41,094 bases of DNA from Bacteroidota bacterium (GTDB taxonomy: Bacteria; Bacteroidota; Bacteroidia; 2-12-FULL-35-15): the NCBI GenBank assembly GCA_021323165.1, contig JAJTCJ010000057.1:1-41094 (forward strand), in the 5' to 3' direction. Positions 34,088 to 41,094 of this stretch are shown here, piece by piece (the stretch's first letter is position 1; each line of letters opens with the position of its first letter). The translations under genes and the position numbers were made by a program. The notes under the pieces were generated by a model. The model made no database searches and was not told where the DNA came from. It saw only the letters and a program-made list of their open reading frames with translations.

Positions 34088-35449
34088 ATGAAAAAAATAC
34101 TTTTACTCACAGGGCTATTGATAGCCTATTCTCAACTGAGTGCCCAGTGCACTGCAAGTTTTACTTTTAGTACCAGTCCGGCAAATGATGGTGTAGTAGC
34201 CTTTACAAGCAGCACAAATGCCATGCAGCCTGCAAGTTACTATTGGAATTTTAGCGATGGGACTGTGGATTATTCAGAAAATCCGATTCACACTTTTCTT
34301 GCCTCGGGGACTTTTGAAGTCTGTTTGACTATCTCTGACTCTTCAGCAATGTGTACGACAACTTATTGTGACACCTTTGTTGTAGTGAACAACTCGCCAC
34401 CTTGCGAGGCATCATTCAGCTATGTTTTTGATTCCTTAGGTTATTCGTACCTCGCAGATAACTCTTTAGGTTACCAACTAGATTATCTGTGGAATTTTGG
34501 TGATGGGACATCAAGCACAACTTCTGGCTGGCAAACTCATCTTTTTCCAGGACCAGGTATGTGGCCGGTTTGCCTTACTGTTTCTAATGCAGCTACTGGT
34601 TGCTCAAATACTTTTTGTGATTCTATTTTAGTAACAAGCTGCTATGCCGGCTTCAGTTATACATTTGATGCTTTCGGGAATGGTTGTACTTTTACCTCTC
34701 AAGGCACCGGATCGGCAGATACTTATTACTGGAATTTTGGTGACGGATCAACTTCCACAGCTACTAATCCTTATCATATTTTTACAAGCAATGGCAGTTA
34801 TAATGTTCAGCTTACAATAACGTCAAGTACTGATTCATTATGTTCTGACACACAAATGCAATATTTATATGCGCATTATATTTGTGATGCTCATTTCTCT
34901 ATAATCCAGGACTCAACTAACGTTACTAATTATTTAGTTTATAACAGCACTCCGGGAAGCTCAGCCGCCAATTATTTCTGGGACTTCGGAGATGGAACAA
35001 CAAGCACTTTGCAATACCCGACTCATACATACGCTGCAAATATGCCATATTATATTTGCCTTACGGTAAGCGATGCCAGCGGATGTACCGACACATATTG
35101 CGACAGTATTAATACAGGACATGGCGCAACTCCAATATCTCTTACAGTGGTTGCTCCGGCAATGACCGGCATTTCATCAGTTGAAGAAACTTCTTCAACA
35201 CTTGAAAATTATCCAAATCCCTTCAATGAAAGCACGATTATTAACTATTCCATTTCTAAAGATGCGAATGTTGAATTGTATGTAATGGATCTTTTAGGAA
35301 ATGTGATCTCAACAATTGATAACAGCAGAAAACAGTCAGGAAATTACAATGCAACATGGAATGCTGCGGATGTTGCAAGCGGAATATATCTTCTACAAAT
35401 GAAAGTGAATGATCAGTTAATTATAAAAAAGATCGTAGTTAGCAAATAA
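34088..35449 (+). CDS. Secreted T9SS protein with four PKD domains
   Basis: The 453 residues begin with a signal peptide (ending QLSAQ) followed by four PKD domains with cores YYWNFSDGTVDYSENP (about 53), YLWNFGDGTSSTTSGW (about 134), YYWNFGDGSTSTATNP (about 213) and YFWDFGDGTTSTLQYP (about 296). Each has a cysteine pair near its ends (CLT or CTASF type), which suggests stabilising disulfides. A type A sorting domain (about 375-453; LENYPNPFNESTIINYS, then GIYLLQMKVNDQ) targets it to the T9SS, unlike the type B domain on the giant adhesin. It ends at a hairpin shared with the convergent EamA gene. Confidence 0.88.
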   Translation: MKKILLLTGLLIAYSQLSAQCTASFTFSTSPANDGVVAFTSSTNAMQPASYYWNFSDGTVDYSENPIHTFLASGTFEVCLTISDSSAMCTTTYCDTFVVVNNSPPCEASFSYVFDSLGYSYLADNSLGYQLDYLWNFGDGTSSTTSGWQTHLFPGPGMWPVCLTVSNAATGCSNTFCDSILVTSCYAGFSYTFDAFGNGCTFTSQGTGSADTYYWNFGDGSTSTATNPYHIFTSNGSYNVQLTITSSTDSLCSDTQMQYLYAHYICDAHFSIIQDSTNVTNYLVYNSTPGSSAANYFWDFGDGTTSTLQYPTHTYAANMPYYICLTVSDASGCTDTYCDSINTGHGATPISLTVVAPAMTGISSVEETSSTLENYPNPFNESTIINYSISKDANVELYVMDLLGNVISTIDNSRKQSGNYNATWNAADVASGIYLLQMKVNDQLIIKKIVVSK

Positions 35450-35467
35450 TTCAATTATAAATAATAG

Positions 35468-35494
35468 AAAGCGCAATAGGTTCTATTGCGCTTT
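35468..35494. terminator. Bidirectional terminator overlapping the end of the EamA gene
   Basis: AAAGCGCAATAG (35468-35479) pairs perfectly with CTATTGCGCTTT (35483-35494) around a three-base loop, followed by TTT and T-rich sequence. The right arm is also the stop and last codons of the minus-strand EamA gene. Confidence 0.82.
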
Positions 35495-36376
35495 TTCTAT
35501 TTGTTTTTTCAAGTACCCTTTTAATAATCCATTCCCGAAAATTGTAGCAAGAATGATCAGCGTTCCAAGATAAAAACCAGGAGTCATCGCTTCCTCTTTC
35601 TCCCAAATAAAATAAGCGATCACAATGCCATACACTGTTTCCAGATTAACTGTTAATGTTACTGTATACGGACTAATATGTTTCATGAGATTTACACTTG
35701 CAATAAATGTGAATGCAGTTCCCACCACAGACAGAATTGCGAGCCAGCCCCAATCAGCTGCGCTTATAGTAACAAATTCTTTATTTAAAGCTCCAGTGCA
35801 AATAAGGTAAATGGTAAGAGCAACAAATCCGCCTCCGAGCTCATAAGTAGAAATCACAGGTGCTGCAATCCGTTTAACAAATAAACCATTCCAGACTGTA
35901 AAGAAAGATGATGTTAAGGCTGCCAGCATTCCGAATATTATTCCCCATTTATAATCCGTTTCTACATGAAAGATCATTGCAATCGCTCCAATGATAACCA
36001 TTCCGAATGCGATCTCATACCGGATAATTTTCCTCTTATAGAAAATGGGTTCTATTATAGAAGTAAAGAGGGTACCTGTAGCAAACGCAACCAAAGTAAC
36101 CGAAACATTAGAGATCTTGATAGCATTATAAAAACAGAACCAGTGAAAAGCGATGATCACTCCAACCATTACCAATCGCCAGAAATCAAAACTGCTGACC
36201 TTCATGTTTTGCTTAGTGATAACCAGATAGACACTTATCGCAACCAGTGTAATTAGGATCCTGAACCAGACTAACTGTAAAGCCTGCACAGAAATAAGCT
36301 TTCCGAGAATTGGTGAAAAGCCCCAGATCAATACAATGAAATGAAGTAATAAGAGGTTTTTATTTTTGAAGAGCAT
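35483..36376 (-). CDS. EamA/DMT family transporter
   Basis: The 297 residues form ten hydrophobic helices in two EamA repeats. The first opens LLHFIVLIWGFSPILGKLIS and the second runs from about residue 150 (GIIFGMLAALTSSFFTVWNG). The C-terminus is basic (KGYLKKQIEKAQ), as is usual for drug/metabolite exporters of the inner membrane. Substrate cannot be told from sequence. The ATG follows directly after a hairpin plus eight Ts on the sense strand, an unusual leader described separately. Confidence 0.9.
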   Translation of the reverse strand: MLFKNKNLLLLHFIVLIWGFSPILGKLISVQALQLVWFRILITLVAISVYLVITKQNMKVSSFDFWRLVMVGVIIAFHWFCFYNAIKISNVSVTLVAFATGTLFTSIIEPIFYKRKIIRYEIAFGMVIIGAIAMIFHVETDYKWGIIFGMLAALTSSFFTVWNGLFVKRIAAPVISTYELGGGFVALTIYLICTGALNKEFVTISAADWGWLAILSVVGTAFTFIASVNLMKHISPYTVTLTVNLETVYGIVIAYFIWEKEEAMTPGFYLGTLIILATIFGNGLLKGYLKKQIEKAQ

Positions 36377-36418
36377 AAAAAAAACGCCCTGGAAAATGAT
36401 TCCGGGCGCACAAAGATA
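36377..36418 (-). promoter_or_regulatory. Promoter, hairpin and T8 tract abutting the EamA start codon: attenuator or terminator
   Basis: Read on the minus strand: TATCTTTG (36418-36411), then CGCCCGGA (36408-36401), a seven-base loop, TCCAGGGCG (36393-36385, one bulge), eight Ts (36384-36377), then the ATG. It may be only the terminator of the upstream MORN-type gene, with the promoter overlapping. But transcription from the TATCTTTG box would begin at the hairpin and would have to pass a terminator before the start codon. Confidence 0.65.
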
Positions 36419-36451
36419 CTAAATGAAACCGTGCAGGATAAATCTCTTGTT

Positions 36452-37204
36452 TTACTTCTTCAACTCTCCGTCTTTATAATTTTCAGTCTTGATCACCTTA
36501 CCATTCTCATCCATTTCTTTCCATTGTCCTTCCTTTTTTCCATGAACATACTTTCCGTTGATCTTTAATTTTCCATTCTCGAAATATTCACGGTATTCTC
36601 CTTCCTCCTGACTGTTGGCTGCATTTACTTCCGAATTGACATTCCCATTTTTATAGAATGTTTTCATTTTACCCATAATGTTTCCGTTAACATATGGATA
36701 TTCAACACTTAATTCACCATCTGTTGTATACCATTTGGTTACACCATTGCGCAGATTATCTTTATAATACCCTTCCTCCTGCTTCTTTCCATCCGTATAA
36801 TAAACGCGCTTGAGTCCATTCAGTTTTCCCATTTTGTATTCTATTTCCGATTTAAGAATGGAACCTGAAGAATAAGATATTGACAAGCCGTTAAGCATAT
36901 CATCTATGTAATAATCCTTCTGATAAATGTATCCGGATTTATCAATTGAAACACTGTATCCGTTCTTCTTGCCGTTTTTATACTCATCAAGATTACTTAT
37001 TACTTTGTTAGCATGATATCCCACCCACAACCCGGTCTTCAGATTGTTCTCATAGCTACCATACCATTCCTGCTGACCAATTTGTTCTTTCCATATACCA
37101 ATCTTCTTTCCGGCCGGATCAATCTTATTAGTATCTGACACAATTTTTGCAACAGAACTAAAGCTTAATACATTTAGAACTAAAAATAAAATTACGTTTT
37201 TCAT
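36452..37204 (-). CDS. MORN-type (YwqK-like) repeat protein, secreted or periplasmic
   Basis: I use the ATG at 37204 (MKNVILFLVLNVLSFSSVAK; 250 residues), which gives a signal peptide; an upstream TTG would add six non-signal residues. The body is about nine copies of a 20-25-residue MORN-like beta-hairpin, e.g. GKKIGIWKEQIGQQEWYGSY, NGKLKINGKYVHGKKEGQW and YYKDNLRNGVTKWYTTDG. Databases often label this family YwqK antitoxin, but nothing here supports a toxin-antitoxin role: no toxin gene is adjacent. Similar proteins are very common in Bacteroidota, with unknown function. Confidence 0.85.
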   Translation of the reverse strand: MKNVILFLVLNVLSFSSVAKIVSDTNKIDPAGKKIGIWKEQIGQQEWYGSYENNLKTGLWVGYHANKVISNLDEYKNGKKNGYSVSIDKSGYIYQKDYYIDDMLNGLSISYSSGSILKSEIEYKMGKLNGLKRVYYTDGKKQEEGYYKDNLRNGVTKWYTTDGELSVEYPYVNGNIMGKMKTFYKNGNVNSEVNAANSQEEGEYREYFENGKLKINGKYVHGKKEGQWKEMDENGKVIKTENYKDGELKK

Positions 37205-37278
37205 ATTCCTTATTTTTTGCAAATTTTTTATTTCTGAATATATTTTGCAAGATTCATCCTGTTAAAATTTGTTAAGCT

Positions 37279-38325
37279 CTAAAGCCATTTTTTTCTTCTG
37301 AAATAAACAACAAGTGTAATGATAACAGTCAGCATTACCGCCCAAACCGCAGGGTACCCCCATTTACTGTGTAGCTCCGGCATATAATCGAAGTTCATTC
37401 CGTAAACACCCGCAATGAATGTTACGGGGACAAATATCGTAGTAATGATCGTTAGCATTTTCATCACTTCATTCATTTTGTTGCTGACACTGGATAAATA
37501 AATATCCATCATTCCTGAAAGCAAATCCCGGAATGTTTCAACCGTATCAATTATACGAATAGTGTGATCATGCACATCCCGTAAATAAACATCGGTTGTT
37601 GGCCTAATGAGCTCGGATTCGCTTCTTTCAAAATTGTTGATCATATCCCTCATTGGCCAGACAGCTTTTCTGACGAAGATCATTTCCCTCTTCATTGCAT
37701 GAAGCTGCTGCATGGTTTCTTTAGAAGGTTCTGTGATCAGTTCTTCCTCCAGCAATTCAATTTTATCTCCGATCTTTTCAAGTATCGTAAAATAACAATC
37801 GACCACAGCATCAATTAAAGCATAGGCAAGGTAATCGGCACCCATTTTCCTTATCCGTCCTTTTCCTTGTCTGATCCGGGTTCTGATAAGATCAAAAGCA
37901 TCTCCACCGTGAACTTCCTGGAATGAAATTACCATTCCATCCATCAACACAACTGTTAACTGCTCAGAACGAAGTTCCGTTTCATAGTATATCATTTTCA
38001 TGATCGATACCACGTAATTATCATAATCCTCGAACTTAGGGCGCTGATTAGTATTAACAACGTCTTCCAGTGTCAGGGGATGTATATTAAAATGTTTTCC
38101 CAATGCCTCAACCAAAGTAACATCATGGATCCCATCAACATTTATCCACTTGACCATATCTATATTGACATTGTCAAGGCATTCCTGAACATCATCAAAA
38201 GTTTTCTCGATAAACTGACCTTCATTGTATTCGATCAATGTTATCTTAACCTTTTCAGTCTGATCCTCTCCGTAATAGATTAGTGTACCAGGAGGCGCAC
38301 CAATCTTATTTTGTGGTTCACTCAT
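37279..38325 (-). CDS. corA: CorA-type magnesium/cobalt transporter
   Basis: The 348-residue protein has a large cytoplasmic N-terminal domain (1-285) with long helices (LLEEELITEPSKETMQQL). Two C-terminal transmembrane helices follow: TIITTIFVPVTFIAGVYGMN, with the invariant GMN selectivity motif followed by MPEL in the outer loop, and YPAVWAVMLTVIITLVVYF. A basic end RRKKWL completes it. CorA forms a pentameric Mg2+ channel of the inner membrane. It is the last gene of a four-gene minus-strand row, 14 bases after rsmI. Confidence 0.95.
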   Translation of the reverse strand: MSEPQNKIGAPPGTLIYYGEDQTEKVKITLIEYNEGQFIEKTFDDVQECLDNVNIDMVKWINVDGIHDVTLVEALGKHFNIHPLTLEDVVNTNQRPKFEDYDNYVVSIMKMIYYETELRSEQLTVVLMDGMVISFQEVHGGDAFDLIRTRIRQGKGRIRKMGADYLAYALIDAVVDCYFTILEKIGDKIELLEEELITEPSKETMQQLHAMKREMIFVRKAVWPMRDMINNFERSESELIRPTTDVYLRDVHDHTIRIIDTVETFRDLLSGMMDIYLSSVSNKMNEVMKMLTIITTIFVPVTFIAGVYGMNFDYMPELHSKWGYPAVWAVMLTVIITLVVYFRRKKWL

Positions 38326-38339
38326 TTTAAAAACATTTT

Positions 38340-39059
38340 TTATTCCGTTTCTTCTTCAATCTCTTCCCTGTTGTCCCGCTTATTTTTTTTGATCTTTACA
38401 CCTTCAACAACAATAACGATTTCACCCTTTACAGTTTTTAATTTAAAATAATCTGCCAGCTCGGCTAATGTGCCGCGTTTATTTTCTTCAAACATCTTGG
38501 TAAGCTCTCTGGAAACAGATGCTCTTCGGTCGCTACCAAAGTATTCTGCAAATTGCTCAAGCGCTTTAACGAGACGATGAGGAGATTCATAAAATATCAT
38601 TGTTCGTGATTCATTTACTAAGGACTTTATTTTAGTTTGACGTCCTTTCTTCTGAGGAAGAAATCCTTCAAAACAAAATGAATCATTTGGCAAACCTGAA
38701 TTAACCAACGCGGGAACAAAAGCTGTTGGCCCTGGCAAACACTCAACTTCAATTCCTCTTGCAATACATTCCCTTACCAGCAAAAATCCAGGGTCTGAAA
38801 TAGCCGGAGTTCCTGCATCAGTTATAAGCGCGATCTTATCGCCATTTGCAATACGCTCCGCGATCATTTCAAATGTTTTGTGCTCATTGTGCATGTGGTG
38901 AGCATACAACCGCTTTTCAATTCCAAGATGACGCAATAGATTTCCGCTTGTGCGTGTATCTTCTGCAAGGATTACATCGACTTCTTTCAGTATTCGGATA
39001 GCCCTAAGAGTTATATCTTCAAGATTACCGATTGGTGTTGGAACTATGTATAATTTCAT
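38340..39059 (-). CDS. rsmI: 16S rRNA (cytidine-1402-2'-O)-methyltransferase
   Basis: RsmI uses SAM to methylate the ribose of C1402 in the decoding centre of 16S rRNA. The 239 residues show the family blocks: YIVPTPIGNLEDITLRA at the N-terminus, ILAEDTRTSGNLLRHLGI, ALITDAGTPAISDPG, LPNDSFCFEGFLPQKKGR, FYESPHRLVKAL and ASVSRELTKMFEE. It has a Lys/Glu-rich tail (KIKKNKRDNREEIEEETE) beyond the usual end. The start codon lies two bases after the stop of the M28 peptidase gene, so the two are translationally close. Confidence 0.96.
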   Translation of the reverse strand: MKLYIVPTPIGNLEDITLRAIRILKEVDVILAEDTRTSGNLLRHLGIEKRLYAHHMHNEHKTFEMIAERIANGDKIALITDAGTPAISDPGFLLVRECIARGIEVECLPGPTAFVPALVNSGLPNDSFCFEGFLPQKKGRQTKIKSLVNESRTMIFYESPHRLVKALEQFAEYFGSDRRASVSRELTKMFEENKRGTLAELADYFKLKTVKGEIVIVVEGVKIKKNKRDNREEIEEETE

Positions 39060-39061
39060 AT

Positions 39062-40369
39062 TTAATATTTCTGGAGAGCATCTCCAAATTTCACAATCAG
39101 TTTAAACAGATCCTCGAACTCATTCAAAGGTAATGTTTCCGCACGGTCATATATATCATGATATGCTTTTATCCCACCCATACTGTATATAAAAAAAGCT
39201 TTTACACTATTTTCTGAAAAATAAAAATGATCGCTGTTGGCTGATCTGCCCCGGATCTTTACCTCTTTAATAAGATCATTATCCTTATTTATTCTTTCAA
39301 GGATCTCGAACTCACTCTTGTGTACGGAACCATTCACAACAGTTATTCCTTCTTCTCCTGTTCCCATAATATCCATATTCAAAACAAACTTTATGTTTTT
39401 TAACGGGAAAAACGGATGTTCTGTATAAAACTTTGAACCCACCAGTCCTACCTCTTCAGCCCCAAAAGCCATAAAGGCAATAGAATACTTTTGTGGATTC
39501 TGACTGTAATATTTCGCAAGATTGAGCAACATTGCTGTTCCGCTTGCATTATCGTTCGCACCCGGGAAATAGGCTTCTTTTCCAAATCCGCCTAAATGAT
39601 CATAATGCGCAGAAAACACTATGAATGAATCAGGGTATTGTGTGCCGGGTTGGTAACCAATTACATTCTGAGATAAATATTCAGGAATGAAAGTATTTTT
39701 AAATACTAATGATCCGCTGAACTTTTTTTTCGTTAGAGAAAAACTGTCTGCCAGGATCTGAATTCTCACAAAATCCGATACTCGCTGCGACTGATGCCAG
39801 GTAAGCTTTTTCTCAAGCTCTATGATACATTTCTTTTTAAAATAATTCGCTTTTACCTTTTTGAAATATTCGATTTTGGTTTTGTCCTGAACCTTTCTGT
39901 CATCAACAATTATTACATCATATCCTTTTGATCTTTTCCAGAATTTTTCGAATGTTTTTGGGAGCGCATAAGTAGAGTCGAAAACAATTGCCTTGAAATC
40001 ACTTCTGAATCCGGGAGCATCAGCAGCAATAAGATAATTCTGACCGAGCTTTCCTGAAAATTTTTCCTTCCCTGAATTTAATCCAAAAAGAAAAACTGAA
40101 CTGTCCTGGAACGTATTGATCGGAAAACTAAATTTTTGAAAAGATCCTCTGTCAAATGGATTTAAGCCAAATAACTCAAATTCATTCCGTATATATTCTG
40201 CTGCTTTTTTATCTCCTTCATTAACATATCCGCGACCACACATTGTTGGAGATGCAAGAGTATCAACTATTTTTCGTGCGTATGAATAGACGTCACCTTT
40301 CTTTATTTCCTGGGAGAAGGAGAGAATGAATAGGTGGAGAAGACAAAAGGAGAGTATTACTTTTTTCAC
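39062..40369 (-). CDS. Secreted M28-family metallopeptidase (aminopeptidase-like)
   Basis: The 435 residues have a signal peptide (ending ILSFSQ), an N-terminal cap, a probable PA-like insert (about 90-235) and the M28 catalytic domain. All expected zinc ligands are visible: His in SAHYDHLGG (about 255), Asp in PGANDNASGTA, the Glu pair in FMAFGAEEVGLVGS, Asp in LNMDIMGTG, and the last His in ANSDHFYFSE. Enzymes of this group remove N-terminal residues from peptides outside the cytoplasm. The gene lies 31 bases after the upstream hypothetical gene and ends two bases before rsmI. Confidence 0.92.
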   Translation of the reverse strand: MKKVILSFCLLHLFILSFSQEIKKGDVYSYARKIVDTLASPTMCGRGYVNEGDKKAAEYIRNEFELFGLNPFDRGSFQKFSFPINTFQDSSVFLFGLNSGKEKFSGKLGQNYLIAADAPGFRSDFKAIVFDSTYALPKTFEKFWKRSKGYDVIIVDDRKVQDKTKIEYFKKVKANYFKKKCIIELEKKLTWHQSQRVSDFVRIQILADSFSLTKKKFSGSLVFKNTFIPEYLSQNVIGYQPGTQYPDSFIVFSAHYDHLGGFGKEAYFPGANDNASGTAMLLNLAKYYSQNPQKYSIAFMAFGAEEVGLVGSKFYTEHPFFPLKNIKFVLNMDIMGTGEEGITVVNGSVHKSEFEILERINKDNDLIKEVKIRGRSANSDHFYFSENSVKAFFIYSMGGIKAYHDIYDRAETLPLNEFEDLFKLIVKFGDALQKY

Positions 40370-40400
40370 AACCTACAATTGACAAATAATTCAACGATGA

Positions 40401-41042
40401 TTAACTATATCTGCGTTCTACCAGATCAAAAAGGCGCTTCACACTTTCTTTCTCATTATCCCAATTATAAAGCTGCTGGATACTCATAAAGTATTCCATA
40501 GCAGAATCAAGAGTTTCGGCAGTATTTAATTGCTGGATGGCTATCTCATATTCTTGCGTGTTTCCCGCAAACAACTCATTTATCAGCTGAAATTTATCAT
40601 TGATACCAATAGCGCTGCGAATGTCAGTAATGGAAGGACGATGAAGATTAACTGGCGGTTTCTCTTCTTTCCTGATTTCTTTTTCAACCTTCTTCTCAGC
40701 TTTTGGCTTTTCCTGAACAGGTGGGATCTGAGAACCAAAAAGATCAACTGGCTTAACGGGTTCTGTTTTCACTTCATGCTTGGTTTCCTGAGTCTTTTCC
40801 ACAATAGGAACAGAAATTTTTTGTTCCTGAATAAGAGGCTCAGCCTTTGGTGCACTATATGTCCGGGGTTGAGAATTAAGGTGGTTGAAAACGATTGACT
40901 TCTGATAAAGCTTCTCGATCTTGTGAAGAATAAGCTCCAACTCCAGCTGAGGAATATGTTCCTTATCTCCTATGTTATCCGAATGCTCTTTGATGCTGTT
41001 GATCAAAACTGCTATCTCTTTCCTTATCTGATTCTTATCCAT
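40401..41042 (-). CDS. Hypothetical Bacteroidota protein with charged linker and conserved helical C-terminus
   Basis: The 213 residues fall into three parts. An N-terminal helical region (1-55) includes LELELILHKIEKLYQKSIVF. A disordered Lys/Glu/Pro/Val-rich linker (about 56-130) includes PPVQEKPKAEKKVEKEIRK. The C-terminal region (about 133-213) reads IRSAIGINDKFQLINELFAG and ends KRLFDLVERRYS. I recognise the C-terminal part as commonly conserved in Bacteroidota, but its function is not known to me. No signal peptide or membrane helix. It is first in the row with M28 peptidase, rsmI and corA. Confidence 0.8.
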   Translation of the reverse strand: MDKNQIRKEIAVLINSIKEHSDNIGDKEHIPQLELELILHKIEKLYQKSIVFNHLNSQPRTYSAPKAEPLIQEQKISVPIVEKTQETKHEVKTEPVKPVDLFGSQIPPVQEKPKAEKKVEKEIRKEEKPPVNLHRPSITDIRSAIGINDKFQLINELFAGNTQEYEIAIQQLNTAETLDSAMEYFMSIQQLYNWDNEKESVKRLFDLVERRYS

Positions 41043-41094
41043 TCAAATATAATTTAAGGGAGTGAAATATCACAACGCTTTTTTGATTAGTTTT

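Noticed and set aside
36452..37204. Toxin-antitoxin locus suggested by the YwqK-type repeat protein
   Set aside because: The protein has a signal peptide and no adjacent small toxin gene; the label is a database naming habit.
1..41094. tRNA, rRNA, insertion sequence, prophage or integron
   Set aside because: I looked for transposase, integrase and tRNA-like clover patterns and saw none; a tRNA covariance search was not possible here.

Overview
The window reads as chromosomal DNA of a Bacteroidota bacterium, probably a gliding or surface-adhesive relative of the Flavobacteriales, Chitinophagales or Sphingobacteriales. No 16S or other marker allows a closer placement. The evidence is: at least seven proteins with type IX secretion system (T9SS) C-terminal sorting domains; a PorP/SprF protein next to a PorE-like OmpA protein; the long form of IspG; two TonB-dependent receptors with carboxypeptidase-like N-terminal domains; weak Shine-Dalgarno sequences; and repeated promoter boxes of the Bacteroidota type (TAnnTTTG at -7). 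No tRNA, rRNA, CRISPR array, insertion sequence or prophage was seen.

Layout. 1-6.3 kb: the tail of a gliding-type (type B CTD) secreted protein, riboflavin synthase, metF on the minus strand, a secreted beta-propeller/dockerin-like/cohesin-like protein, then lepA. 6.3-11.1 kb: a small T9SS protein, an ECF sigma factor with a probable membrane anti-sigma partner, and nadB, which starts with TTG. 11.1-21.9 kb: an Nfu-type Fe-S scaffold gene with a damaged 3' end, then a tight three-gene operon. That operon encodes a 2301-residue PKD-repeat adhesin, a SprF-like exporter partner and a PorE-like OmpA-family anchor. 21.9-26.1 kb: a co-oriented cluster of TonB receptor, secreted TPR-like protein, membrane protein, winged-helix regulator (broken by an internal deletion) and 2TM protein. 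The cluster is preceded by a promoter whose spacer is filled by a perfect dyad. 26.1-33.2 kb (minus strand): a second TonB receptor, a PCMD-like T9SS protein, ispG and a helical protein of unknown role. 33.3-35.5 kb: two more T9SS proteins. 35.5-41.1 kb (minus strand): an EamA transporter, a MORN-type repeat protein, and a gene row of hypothetical protein, M28 peptidase, rsmI and corA.

How the genes fit together. The dominant theme is export and display of repeat-rich surface proteins. The adhesin, SprF and PorE genes form one module: SprF-like proteins are known to be needed for secretion of type B CTD adhesins, and PorE-like proteins link T9SS cargo or machinery to peptidoglycan. The TonB cluster looks like a self-regulated nutrient-uptake locus. 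The rest is core metabolism: riboflavin, folate/methionine, NAD and isoprenoid synthesis, translation factors and magnesium transport.

The observations I rate highest are: (1) 17 PKD domains in exact 246-bp register, with a two-domain (492-bp) higher-order period; (2) two genes, nfu and the winged-helix regulator, each missing a conserved segment of roughly 25-30 codons; (3) a promoter-hairpin-T8-ATG leader on the EamA gene that looks like an attenuator; (4) inverted 7-bp periodic repeats just upstream of lepA; (5) an operator-like dyad inside the promoter of the TonB cluster whose resident regulator is broken. I could not run searches, so family assignments rest on motif recognition.
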